64,000 bases of DNA from Pithys albifrons albifrons (taxonomy: Eukaryota; Chordata; Aves; Passeriformes; Thamnophilidae). Location: assembly GCF_047495875.1 (NCBI RefSeq), contig NC_092497.1, positions 77,957,249 to 78,021,248 on the forward strand. The letters run 5' to 3'. The notes beneath the pieces were generated by a model that saw only the letters and a program-made list of their open reading frames with translations, did not search any database and had not been told where the DNA came from. The position numbers were made by a program, and so were the translations under genes. Shown here in pieces: positions 26,610-37,590 of this stretch (its first letter is position 1; every line of letters begins with the position of its first letter).

Positions 26610-27560
26610 TGTGGCAATTTGAGTAGCACCGTCTTCTTTAAGGCTGCCTTCCTCATGAAGATGAACTTCACTGAGAGCAGCAATGTTGATGTTGTGTTGT
26701 GACAGTTCGTGGGCAATTAGAGCAGAACAATGCTCAGGACATTCACTATCCGCAGTACCAAGCATGGTTCTGATGTTCCAACATGTGAGTTGTAATTTGA
26801 ACACACTTTTGGAGGCAGGTGTATGCCTTTGTCTCTTTGCCTTTGTTTGGCTGCATAAGATGATGTCCGTGGGCCACAGTTATCCAACCAGGTGCGGGGT
26901 GGAGATAAGCTTTGGTTAGGCCACCTTCTCTAGGCCTTCTCCATATGGAGCAAGAAGTACTCTCCTTAAAAAAGGCAGTTTGATCATTTAGGATGCTGCC
27001 TCATGAGACTGTCATCTCCAGGGTCAAGTCTTGAACGACCAAATTCTGAACCACCTGCATCCAGGGTTGGGTTTGTGGCTTCCAGCAGTTCCTATCACCC
27101 GCCATATTGACACTCATCTGTCGCTACAGGGCTTTGCAATGTGGGTAAACCTTCTGAGCCTGGGCAATGGATTTTTTAGGTGAGGCACAGCTTGCAAGGA
27201 ACTGGCCCCACCCTCTACTTCTAAGGTTCATCTGCCAGGGCCTAGCAAGCTTGGACAGTGATAGGAAAGTCCTCAGGACGTAGGTTTCATTAGAGTATCC
27301 TTCTGTTAGATGGATAGCCTTACAGGGCTGAGAGAGCCCCATCTGCCTGGGTTTTGGAGCTAGAGTTGTCCTTCTCCTAGGATGCTTGCTGGGGTGGTAG
27401 CAAGCCCATCCTGTCCATGGACATACTTTGTCTGGTCCTTCAGTTGAGACGCGTCTGGCATGGGATACCCTACCAGAGGCACACACCACTGCCAGTATAG
27501 CACGCAACCTCATGAGGGCACATAAAGCTTCTGCCCTATGACAACAGGGTGTCCATGGAG
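26610..27560 (-). pseudogene. 5' part of RTE-like non-LTR retrotransposon
   Basis: On the minus strand the reading frame at 26556-26804 opens with LTCWNIRTM followed by a region rich in 'SALIAHELSQHNINIAALSE' type residues. This is the start of the AP-type endonuclease of vertebrate RTE-like LINEs, including the WN-x-RT motif. Similarity stops after about 60 residues near 26620, so the catalytic core of the endonuclease and everything downstream is missing here. The 750 bp upstream (26805-27560) is moderately GC-rich and probably the element's 5' untranslated region; a 129-residue minus ORF at 27124-27513 lies in it and has no domain I know. Non-LTR elements usually lose the 5' end, so a copy keeping only the 5' end is unusual. 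Clade assignment is from memory of motifs. Confidence 0.7.
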
Positions 27561-27639
27561 AAGCCTGTCATTACATGTCCTAGTAAAAAGTCTTTCTCCA
27601 TATTTCATATAAGTTCTCTTTATATATAGAAACTTTGCA

Positions 27640-27690
27640 AGAATGTCTCCTTGGAGTTTTCTCCAGGCTGAACAACCTAAATTCATGGTG
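27640..27690 (-). mobile_element. Short CR1-like fragment
   Basis: About 40 bp ('ttctccaggctgaacaacct') matches a conserved block of CR1 in minus orientation. Neighbouring CR1 blocks are not recognisable, so it is either a relic or a chance match. Confidence 0.4.
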
Positions 27691-28381
27691 TGACTGGGTC
27701 ACGTGGGCAAGGGGTCCCTCCAAAGTTGGTCCCATTTTGAAAATGTTTTTCTCCATCACCACTGTCTCGGTTCTGTTTCATTTGGACATTACTATTCAGG
27801 AATAAAGTACTTGAAAACATCTTTGAGCAGTGTACTTTAAGCATTGCTATCAGCATAAATGTTGACAGGAAACAGCCTTGACTACAAGTGTTTTAACTTT
27901 GCAATGTTAGTAAGTGCATAGGAATCTTTGAAATTTTAAGATTCTGTTTAATTTTTGTTATTTATGCTTTGCAGCAAATAGGAGTAGAAAGATAAAATTC
28001 TGAGTTCTAAAGAAAATTCAAGTCTGCTGTATCAGCAGTAGCTAACAGATACTTTCAAGATAGTTTTTTCCCTCTTTTATATGAATATTCTTTGACACTC
28101 AGTCTTATTGAAAAACCAGAAATGTCTAGGTTTCTCCAGTAGATCAACAGGTATTTTACCAGCATGGTTTTATGGAGAGGTGCTGGTTTTGTATCAAGAG
28201 CTAACATTTTAATTTTTTGGGAGGTAAATTACATCAACCTAGCTGGTTCTTCATTGACATTGTTTCTTCTTTTCTGCTCCCTGGTGGTTCTAACTGCCCA
28301 TGCTCAGGAATACAGTTTTATGTCCTGACTCTACCTTTGTCAGCCTCTTCTATATTAATCATTTTTATCTGTTTGACATTT
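27691..28381. other. Unique AT-rich DNA, no gene seen
   Basis: No repeat family or exon recognised between the RTE-like relic and the inverted-end LTR unit. Confidence 0.45.
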
Positions 28382-28386
28382 CCATA

Positions 28387-29435
28387 TGTCCTGGTTTCAG
28401 CCAAGGACAGGGTTAATATTTTTGCAGTAGGTGTGAGAAGGCAGAGCCTGGAACTGTGTGGGCACGTCCAGGTTGTTATTCCATACCACCTCATTTTGCC
28501 ACTGGGGAGTGGAAATAAGGGATCCTCAGTTCTGAGAAGAGATGTGACTTGGGGTGGAACAAAAGCATGGATGCAGAGTGTCTGCTCTCCATTTTTTGTT
28601 TATTGTCTCAGTGTTGCACCACATCAGTTCAGGACAGCGAGCATTTTGCACATAAAACACCCTTTGTTTTACACTGTTGTTATTAGTTAACAGTACTGTT
28701 GCTGTTACTGATTGTTTTCTTAATCTCATTGCTGTTTTCAGTAAGTTGGTCTTAGCCCATAATCTCTGCCTTTTTAGTCTCTCATTTGAGGGGGTGAGGA
28801 GAAGGGAGCAGGAGTGGTATTTCTTTATTTGTGAGTATCTCTGGCTCTGCTCATTCCTCTTGTTCTGAGTCCTGCTTCCTGTTTTTCCCTCAGTATGCAA
28901 ACTGAATTTATCTTCTTTAAAGTTGTCACTGTTACCAGTGCGGCTTGTTCCTCTGGCTCAGTTGCAGTTTGAGAGGCCATAGTGCCTGCTGGTCTGTTTG
29001 CCTCCTCCTCCCCTTAAGGGTACTGTCTAGTGATGAGCAGTGTCTGATAAATAGTAGCCAAGGCCCAGCACACATTATGTTCCTCCTCTATGGAGTTGCC
29101 ACAGCATTCTCCTTGCAAATAGTGTCACTTTTAAGAGGTTCCTGTAATTGTTCAGGGATGAACCTTCAAACCATTGGAACAGACAATTTACCCCAAAAAT
29201 GGCTAATTTTCAATGACATGGCATGGCCTCAAAATACTGAACAAAATAGTGAATGGACTTCTGTGTCCATGCCTTTTTTTTTTTTACCCTAAGCCACACT
29301 CCTTCCCCTGCTTCAATTTCCCAGTGACATGACGGGGTATAGAATAATCACCTAGACATGCCCACATGACTTCAGGCTACGACCCCTCACAGCTACTGCA
29401 AAAACTTGACCCTGTCTTTGACCGAAAGCAGGGCA
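28387..29435. mobile_element. LTR-derived unit with long inverted ends (family B copy 1)
   Basis: A 1,049-bp insertion bounded by a perfect 5-bp target duplication, ccata (28382-28386 and 29436-29440). The left end starts tgtcctggtttcagccaagg, like the start of an avian ERVL-type LTR. The right end, read on the minus strand, starts tgccctgctttcggtcaaag and is similar to the left end for about 210 bp (arms near 28387-28598 and 29225-29435), for example 'tgtgggca.gtc.aggt'. The middle of the left half (28677-28780) matches the family B fragment at 57122-57389. So the unit has two LTR 5' ends in inverted orientation and one target duplication. ORFs at 28217-28690, 28526-28900 and 28945-29292 overlap it and are not genes. 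Confidence 0.8.
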
Positions 29436-29440
29436 CCATA

Positions 29441-32227
29441 GAAAGAAGCAATATCAATACATGAAACATGTCGTATCAGTTTTGATTGAAAATTCTAGAT
29501 CCAGCCATCAAGCTTTAAACTGAAACTCACTAGCATCTTGTACTGATATTTCAATATCTTTATTACAAATGTATTAGTTTCTGTAGTGACAACCTACATA
29601 ATATAAATGCTAGTTTACCAACATTTTGAACTACATAGTAATAAAAGTCTTTTATAATTTTAGAAGTGTGACAGTTCTGAGAGGACATAGTAATATACAC
29701 AAATGATATTAAAGTAAGTTTGTAACTTTTTTTTCCTTGGTTTGGGTGTATATGTGTATGTGTATATTTGTTTATTGGCGTTCTACTTAATTCTATTTCT
29801 ACCTTCTGTATAACCCCATGTGAATATACTATGTAGTACAGACTTTAATTATAACGTACTATGACTAATATGTTCAGTTACAATAGGTAAAGTAACTGTA
29901 AAATCATGCATGACTGAAATATTGTCATTTAATCCCACAAGAAGACACCGCTCTTTGTGTTGTTACATACAAGACTAAAAGTTTTTAAAAGATGCATCTT
30001 CAAACAGATTTTGGTCATATTATTCCCATGCATTTTTAACTCTTGGAGTTGACAAGTAGATTGAGCACTTCACTGAGAGATAGCAACTTGTTGAATATTG
30101 GTGCCCATATTTGATAGGTAGATCTGCTGAGGTCTGAGTTACCAGGATTCTGAGCCATTTTATCATGCTGTATATTTTAAATCTAAAATTGTGGGTTGTG
30201 CCTTAGAAATTATTGCAAGCTACATCTGTGGAACTGTTATTTTTCTTTGACACATTTTTTGAGGAGGACAGGTTGGAAAGCACTGCAAATCATACGCCAG
30301 GAAAACTAGTTATGAAGACAAAGAAAGTCTTGCAATTAGGAAATCTTGCTTTCTTTACATTCTAACTCCTATAACTTTGGTACTGCAAGAAAAAAATTAC
30401 TTTTTTTTTTCTTTTTTTTTGCTGATTCAGCATGCACTCAGCAATGCTGACACAGCTTCAAATGAGCTCCTATGCGTAGGATGACTTTCTGTCCTAACAA
30501 AGAGAATTTCAGCTGAAAAAGAATGTTTTTCTATAACTCTTAGTTCAAAGAAGGGTAACTCTTGAAATAGGTTCACATGCATTACTGTCTGACAAGACTC
30601 TCCTTGTAGTTCCAGCTCAGGAAAGATGCAGTAAGGAATACAGTAATTTGTTCTTTAACCATAGGCCATCACCTAAGATAAAAGTCTTGGCATTTGGGAA
30701 AGATACATAAGTGGATCAAAATCCCCAGCTGGATCACCAGTCACAGTAATGTCAATTTGACAGTTATTCATGGATTGGTTGCAGTCAGTTTCTGAATAAA
30801 AGTCCCTCCAAGCTTGACCTGTATGTCCCTTTTCCCTTGAAAATACAAAGACACAATGTCTTTTACACTGCATTTTCTTAGGTTATATAGAAAAGGCAGT
30901 CTATGATAAATTGTTCAATTCTATGTTCTTCTTTTAGATGACCTTCCTCTAATCAGTCCTTGAGGGGTTTTTTGTCAGTTAGATTTCCTTTACAAAAGGT
31001 GTCTTTTTAAATTTTTTTTTCTTTTTTTTTTTTTATGTGATACTGTTATCAGGGGCTGCACCATCACTTTTGACCCTGTACTGGTTTCTCTTCTCAGAAA
31101 AAAGTCATAAACCCCTTTCAAAGCTTTGATGTCTTCAATATGTGGTAGAGGGGAGAGTTTATAGGATTAAAAGTGATAAAACTTATTCAACATGAATGAG
31201 AAGTCCAATTGATGAAACAAAATTTGTCAAAAATAAAAGGATGAATATGTGGGGAAGGGGTTCATTATCTACAAGATGGCTGTTGCTAAGGAAGATGGGA
31301 ATTGAAGTCCACAGCAAGCCCAGGAAAATGACACCCAACTTCGCACGCACAGGAGATGGACTTTAAATCTGTTGGTTGGGATACCATGTGTTCCATGCCC
31401 ACGTAACCACCCTTTTCCCCAGGTTTATAAGCATGGGCTTGGCTGCTTATAAATAATTCATGCATATGTCTCCCATGAAGGTGTGGGTCTGTGTTGGCAC
31501 TGTCACATGAATATATGCTTCTATTGTCAAAAGCCCAGACTTTGTACATGACTCTTGAACATTTACAATTAAGCATTAATTTACATAGACCTCCTGAACA
31601 AAACAATCTAAATATTTGCATTAGCCATGGACAGAATCCTTAGTATTGACTATGCTGCCAATGCTTGTGAAACCACATAAAATCTTGTCTCATATAATTC
31701 TGTTCATTTGCCTTAAATGAAACACCAGAAACCAATGAACTTAGGTTTGTATCCTTATATATTGACACCGTGATCTGCTTACCATGCTTGAGACAATACT
31801 TCTGGGTGTTTTTTTTGGTTTTGGCAAGATCATCAAACATTTTCTCCTCACTAGTTTCCTGTCTCAGGTTAAACAATTTATGATGACCAATAAAGTTGCC
31901 AAATGTTCCTCAGAGTATGGTAATAAAATGACTCAGCACTTTCCCCCAAATTGCTTTAAAAACACTAAAGCCCAGAATTTGTCTTCTGCTGAACATTCAC
32001 ATTTCATAGGCACAAAGGCTGAAAAAGCAGCTAACTCATCATAACCTTATTTTAATTTACTATTTGTACAGTTTTCCTGGACCAGAATAGTTTTGATACT
32101 GAGATAAGATTAAGAAAAGATCTATATGTGTAAATACATTTTCTATTTAAAAATTATCTCCTTTAAATAATCTCCCTATCTGGGCCTTTCTGTGTACTCA
32201 GGATGGAGAGTTAATTTAAGAAGTTAG
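29441..32227. other. Unique DNA, one possible LTR relic
   Basis: No gene seen. T-runs lie near 30400 and 31010-31035. The segment 31248-31605 starts tgtggggaaggggttc, has TATA-like 'ggtttataagcatggg' and 'cttataaataattc', and ends near gaacaaaaca. It may be an old LTR, but the flanks do not match and no second copy occurs here. The minus ORF at 31286-31621 lies in that segment. Confidence 0.45.
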
Positions 32228-32375
32228 AACCACAGAGTCATACAACATTTTGGCTTGGTCATAATAGTCCAACCTTCTCTGCAACAAACTGCAACATCTT
32301 CAACTAGATCAGGCTCCTCAGAACTCTGTCTAACTTTACCGTGCATTGGACATCTACCACCTCTGTAGGAGTCTC
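32228..32375 (-). mobile_element. CR1 LINE fragment
   Basis: Decayed minus-orientation CR1 3' end: 'cacagagtcatacaac', then 'agtccaaccttctctgc' and 'actagatcaggctcctcag'. It breaks off near 32375, about 210 bp before the next CR1 of the same orientation. Confidence 0.8.
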
Positions 32376-32584
32376 ATAGAATTCATACAGTCATTTGAGT
32401 CTCACCAGAGACACAGCAGCTGTGCAAAAGTTGTAGGAAATGAAATTATATTTATCAGTAATAGAAAATGAACCTGTGCTGTCATGTTATTCCATAATAT
32501 AATGTGGCACACATAAATGAATGTTAGAACAAGGGAAATGGAGATAGCAAATGGAAAACATATATACAATGGAATAACATATGC

Positions 32585-33430
32585 ATAGAATCACAGAACC
32601 CTAGAATTATAGAATCAGAATATTTCAAGTTGGAAGGAATGTTTAAAGGTCATGTAGTAAGCAGTAGAATGCAATGTGCAGCAACATCCTCAACTAGATG
32701 AGGTAGCTCAGACACCCATCCATCCTGACCTTGACTAAAGGTTTCCAGAGATGAGGCACCTACCACCTCTCTGGGCAAACTGCTTTGGTGTTTCACATAA
32801 ACTGGTTATTCCTTGTAACTAGTCTAGATATACACCCTTCTAGTTTAAAACCATTGCTTCTTGTTCTATCACAGTAGGCTCTACTAAAAGGTCAGTTCCT
32901 ATCTTACTTATAAGTTCCCTTGAAGAACTGAAAAGTCACAACAGAGCCTTATCCAAGCTGAGAGATCCCAACTCACTCAGCCTTTCCTCACAGGAGAGGT
33001 GTTCCATCCTTTGATCATTTTTGTAGCCTTCCTTTGGACTTACTCCAACAGGTCTATGTCTTTCCTGTGCTGAGGGCTCCAGAGATGGGTGCAGTATTCC
33101 AGGTGGAGATGCACATAGGCAAGGCAGAGGGGTAGAATCACCTGTTTCAGGCTGCAGACCACAATTCTTTGGATGCAGCCCAGGATATGATCTGCTTTCT
33201 GGGCTGTGAGCACATCTTGCCAGCTCATGTCCAGCTTCTCAGCGACCAGGACACCTGAGTCCTTCTCCAGTTCTTCCTCCACTGGCCTTTCAATTCCCTC
33301 ACCCCTCAAACTCTATTGATACTGGAGTTGCTGCAAGCCAAGAACAGAGTAATTTCTTGAGCTTGCCCAGATCCCTCTGAATGGCATCACAGCACTCATA
33401 GGTACAGTGAAGGGCTTGAATACCTGTCTT
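32585..33430 (-). mobile_element. CR1 LINE, 3' part of ORF2 and tail
   Basis: About 845 bp of CR1 in minus orientation. Its 3' tail is at the left ('catagaatcacagaaccc'). The rest is the final part of the polymerase ORF, with blocks such as 'ctcagcctttcctcacagg' and 'ctgggctgtgagcacatc'. The frame is broken by many stops and shifts; the ORF at 33040-33309 (minus) keeps a readable stretch including the end of the C-terminal domain. The 5' end is lost, as usual for CR1. Confidence 0.92.
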
Positions 33431-35007
33431 CCAAAGTACAACACCAAAACTCTCCCCTGTGATTACAGTTATTAAGAATCTTACAACACATCCTAAAGAT
33501 AGAATAACATCTGATAGAAGAGAAATGAGACAAAGAGAGGATAAGAATTTAAATGATTGACTTCTGATACCCTCATCACAGCCCAGGTTTATCAATATCT
33601 GATTAGATATAAATTAAATTAATTACAGTTACAATATAATTTGGGTTAGCAGCTTCTCAATCCTTTATAGCTGTCCAGAGATTGTGCTGAAGCAGTCAGA
33701 TGGAATAGCAGTTTATTTCAATCCAACTGAATAACATGTGGTAAATGAGAAGTCAAAAGAGATTAGATGTAAAGTTAGATCACTCTTTGAACAAATGGTG
33801 GGAATGATTTGTCACGTGAAAAGGAAATGTAGGAGACGAACTGTAGATAAAACACTGAATTTTGAGAACTGTGGATAAAATACAGTGGGTGTAGAAGAGA
33901 TAAATACTTTCAAGTATAAAGAATAGCAGGTGATGATGAAAATCACAAACAGCAACTGAAGATCATTTTAATGTTGTCATCATTTGCACTTTGAATTATC
34001 ATCTGATTCAGACATGAAGTCTCAAGAATGAGACAATCAAAACAATTCAAACAGCAAATATTGTAAAGTTTGATGGGAATCTGGAGTAGGGGAGAAGATG
34101 CCTGAATTCTGAAAGTTACCAGTCATTAGTTTGGACAATAAAGCCCAAAGAAGATTCCTGTAAGTTAAATAATGACATTACTAAAGGAAAAAGAGAGTAA
34201 TTTAATGATAATTTAATGTTGGGATAATAAAAGCAAATAAAAATATTCTAGACAGATGTAGCGGAAAACATGTATTGTGAAGCAGCCTGGAAGGAACCAG
34301 AATTAATTGAGTGTTGCTAGTATTCCCATTGGATTGTGAAATTTGAATCCCAGCTTTTATTGATTGAACACCATTTAAAAAAATTAAATGAATAATTTAG
34401 ATTTAAAAAAAAATCTAATGCAAAAATGATGATCACAGCATGTGGGATTCCAATTTTGATTCTCAATGTAACATGAAAACAGCCTAAGTCCTGATGAAAT
34501 ACTAAGTTTCCTTTTGTCATGTGTGTTTCTTCCTCAGTGTTTTTTTTTTAAGCCATTTCAATCTTTCTGTGTTCACAGGATTTCCAAAATGCTCCAGTAA
34601 TTTGAGATTTCTCTCTATGACTATGCCAAGATGAGAGAATCATATATAAGCTTTCTTATTTTTGCTGAATTGCATAGTAGTAAGAGTTATTCAACCTTAG
34701 GAAAATTGCTAATCCTCTCTGACCTTCCACTTATCCACATGTAAAATAAGCCTAATAAAAAAGTCTTCAAGTAGCAAGTATGGAATTTAAAGTAGACAAA
34801 TAGCTTATAGCTGTATAAAATTGGCATAATTAATTGAATCGCTGTAAAACTATTCCTACTGGCAGCAGTAAAATTATTCAGTCACATAAGTTTCATTCTG
34901 TTACCAGTCATGTAAATGCTCTAACTGAAGTAAATATGATATCCCTATCTTTCTCCCCAGTCAACAGTAGTAGCACAAACAGTAAGTATATTTTGCTGCT
35001 CTTGGTA
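33431..35007. other. AT-rich unique DNA, no gene seen
   Basis: No recognisable repeat or exon. The minus ORF at 33299-33595 spans the end of CR1 and flanking DNA and is not a gene. A CTAA/ATTT-rich stretch lies at 34375-34425. Confidence 0.5.
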
Positions 35008-35246
35008 GTTACATGTGGGAGAAGACCCAGACTTTATTAAATGGCAAAGTATTACAAATGCTGGATTGATGAGGATGTGGACGTTGCAAACTCAAATGGA
35101 CTCAAATGCCCCTTATATGGACACTTCAGCTGTATAATAAAAGTGCATCACAAATATGTCTTCCCTATTGCATTTTCCCTTAGTCATTCCCTGTCCAAGT
35201 TTCTTCTTCCAATAATCCCCTAGGGCTCCTTTCCTGCCCCTTTCTC

Positions 35247-35450
35247 CTATTGGTTGAAGGTCTGTATTCCTAGAGGTTCTTATCCTGTTCTTCTGATTGG
35301 TTGTTATCTCCGTTCTCATATTGGTTATTGTGTTCTACCCCTGCATCCCATTGGTCCATTTTTGATCCTTCATTTGCATGTCCCTCGACCAATGGGAAGC
35401 TTGGTACCGCCCCTTATTCCAGAACCTTCCCTGCCTTAGTCCATAAAAGC
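35247..35450 (+). promoter_or_regulatory. LTR D core promoter with repeated CCAAT boxes
   Basis: Inverted CCAAT boxes (attggt) occur near 35249, 35295, 35322 and 35350, and a direct ccaat near 35390. They are followed by the TATA-like cataaaa at 35442-35448. Five CCAAT-type sites in about 150 bp is a dense array, probably for NF-Y (established for the motif; occupancy not tested). Confidence 0.7.
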
Positions 35451-35460
35451 GAGGCACCCC

Positions 35461-35466
35461 AATAAA
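35461..35466 (+). terminator. LTR D poly(A) signal AATAAA
   Basis: Canonical AATAAA about 15 bp after the TATA-like box, followed by a GT-rich 'ttctgtgtcagg' region near 35495. This is the compact R region typical of retroviral LTRs. Confidence 0.75.
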
Positions 35467-35668
35467 GTTTGCTTCTTCTGTTGCCACTGAGTCTTCTGTG
35501 TCAGGACTTCTCTTCGGGGTGTGGCGGGGAATCGGTGCGGAGGGAGCCTTCCTTGGCTTTGAGGGGCTAGGGCTGATGCGCTGAGAGCTGATTAATCACG
35601 CAGAACTGAGCCCCTCAGTGTGGAATCCTTCACCACCATTTGGTGGACAATCATCCACCGTTAATTAC

Positions 35669-36229
35669 TGTCTTGGGTTGAGCTGGCAAAACGCCAGCTG
35701 TCCAGGACAGAGTGAAAGGGTTCCTCCTCCCCCCAACCAGCCAAGGGAAAAGAAGAGGGAGAGAGGGAGAAAACCACTATATAACACACACTTACACAAG
35801 TTATGTATAACAAGAAATAATTTCCCACTTCCCAGTAAACACAAATTCTACCATTTTAACTACAAATTATTCTAGAGAAGTCAATTCTTCAGAGACAGAC
35901 TTAAGCAGAGAGAAAAGCTAAGAACAAACACTTTACTTCCCTAAGATAACATGATGGCAAGCTGGTGCTCCGGGCTTGGGCCTCCCCATCCCTCCTGGGA
36001 CAGCAGAGTGTCTTGCTGGGATCACAGCTGTGAAGCAACTGAACAAGCCACACCCACACACCAGCTCTTACCCCTTTTGAGATGATGCAATATGGTATGG
36101 AATACAATATTATTGGCTAGAAGAAGTCAGGTGTTAGCTAGCTCAGCCCAGCTCAAGTCAGCTGACAATTCCCAGGCCTAACTGAACTTTAAAGCCTAAA
36201 TTTAGGCCCATCTGTCCAAACCTATGACA
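35669..36229 (-). mobile_element. Solo LTR, family C copy 3
   Basis: The plus strand runs from tgtcttgggttgagctggc to aacctatgaca. The flanks attac (35664-35668) and gttac (36230-36234) share ttac, giving a near-perfect 5-bp target duplication. It starts within about 30 bp of the end of LTR D, so it is nested in or beside that element. The minus ORF at 35901-36107 and the plus ORF at 35618-35875 are shadows. Confidence 0.87.
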
Positions 36230-36235
36230 GTTACA

Positions 36236-37383
36236 TAGCACTTCAGCAAAAGAAGAGCAAAATTTACCAATTCTGGTGAACCTGAAAAATGTTCTTTTAG
36301 GAGGATACTGAATTACCATTGACAGAAAATTTGCAATCTTAATTTCAGCCAGGTGAAAAGGTACATATGTAAATTTAACTTAAACAACCAGTTCTGATTG
36401 TATTTTTCTATTCCTATAAATTCAAAGTTCCTTGGAATTTTAGACTTCTTACTGGCAAAGAGGAAATGCACAATCCTGGTGTTTAAAAGCATTACTAAAC
36501 AGTAAAGCTAGTAATAAGGTGAGCAAGGAAACAACCTACAACTTTCTTATCAGTAACTTTAACTCTGCTTACTTTATATAAAGTAACAATTTACTAGGAA
36601 CTTAGTTTTTCTAGTTGAGAGCCCTCTGAAAGCAACTGCTAAACCAAATTTATATGGGAAAAATTTTGAAATCTTTCTGGTAAGTTACAAAGCATTTAAA
36701 TATTTCAGTTAATAATACTTAATGAGTTAAGAGAGATGAAATAAAGATACCAAAGAGAATTAACTGAATGCAATTGCATCCACGAGGAAATAACTGGATA
36801 TAGCTTTTAGGGTTCTTTCCTATTTCTGATATATTAGTTTACATTCTTTAAATTCTAAACTATTGTTATAGACTTTTATAGATGATATATAGATGTTATA
36901 TAGACGTTTTCTGTTGCCAAGATACAGGTATCAAGTTATGATACAGATTGTGCTGCTGTTGGCCTACCCAGACAAACAATAGCTCTTTACTTAAGATTTT
37001 GAGATTGCCCCAGGCACTTACATCAAAATGAATATGATAAACACATAGATGAGTAATAACACAACTCTGGAAGACTTTGACATCAATATGGTCATTGAGT
37101 CTTACAGTCACTAGGCCACACAATTCCAGACATACAGTCTGCATTGAAAGAACCCTAGGAAAGGTTGCATTCATTAATAGGTTTTCACTGGACTCTTATG
37201 TTTCATAAAATAATTCAAAGCATGCTAATTCTGATACTGAAACACAAGTTTAAAAGGTTTAATTCTGATCAGAAGTTTGTCACAAATGACTGTATCTAGC
37301 TGTTACGAACACTGATGAAATAATACATCAGTGTTTCTGTGCTGACAAATAATGCAGAAATAAAACACAGTGTTTAAAATTAC
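36236..37383. other. AT-rich unique DNA, no gene seen
   Basis: No repeat or exon recognised. The minus ORF at 36896-37174 has no domain. Confidence 0.5.
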
Positions 37384-37590
37384 TAGAATCACAGAATCAT
37401 ATAATGCTTTGAGTTGGAAGGAACCCTCAAAATCACATAGTCCAACCCTTTGTGCCATGAGTAGGAATGCCTTCTGCTAGATCAGGTTGCTCAAAGCTCC
37501 ATTAGACTTGATCTGAAAACTTCCAACACTTCCAAATACTCTTAGCCTATTCTTCGTTCCATTATGAATTTTCCATATAAACCCCAATAT
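37384..37590 (-). mobile_element. CR1 LINE 3' end fragment
   Basis: Minus-orientation CR1 tail: 'gaatcacagaatcatataat', then 'gagttggaaggaaccctc' and 'agtccaaccc'. The remainder decays by about 37590. No coding sequence. Confidence 0.88.

Larger units (their letters stand above)
35014..35638 (+). mobile_element. Well-preserved LTR, family D
   Basis: LTR-type sequence beginning tgtgggagaagacccagac and proposed to end ccttcaccacca, followed by tttggtggac, which is placed like a primer-binding site after an LTR. It has a full retroviral-type promoter layout: CCAAT boxes on both strands, a TATA-like cataaaa, an AATAAA signal and a GT-rich stretch after it. No retroviral genes follow, because family C copy 3 begins 31 bp later. 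Whether this is a solo LTR or a 5' LTR with a stub of internal sequence is open. The layout resembles avian alpharetrovirus-like or ERVK-like LTRs, by inference. Confidence 0.75.

Noticed and set aside
27124..27513. 129-residue minus-strand ORF upstream of the endonuclease start
   Set aside because: It lies in the probable 5' untranslated region of the RTE-like element and resembles no LINE ORF1 that I know.
28217..28690. 157-residue plus-strand ORF, one of the longest in the window
   Set aside because: Most of it lies in the LTR-type unit starting at 28387, it crosses the insertion boundary and target duplication, and it shows no protein features.
31248..31605. Possible LTR with two TATA-like boxes
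   Set aside because: Flanks do not match, no second copy occurs in the window and no poly(A) signal was found; left as a note in the surrounding unique DNA.
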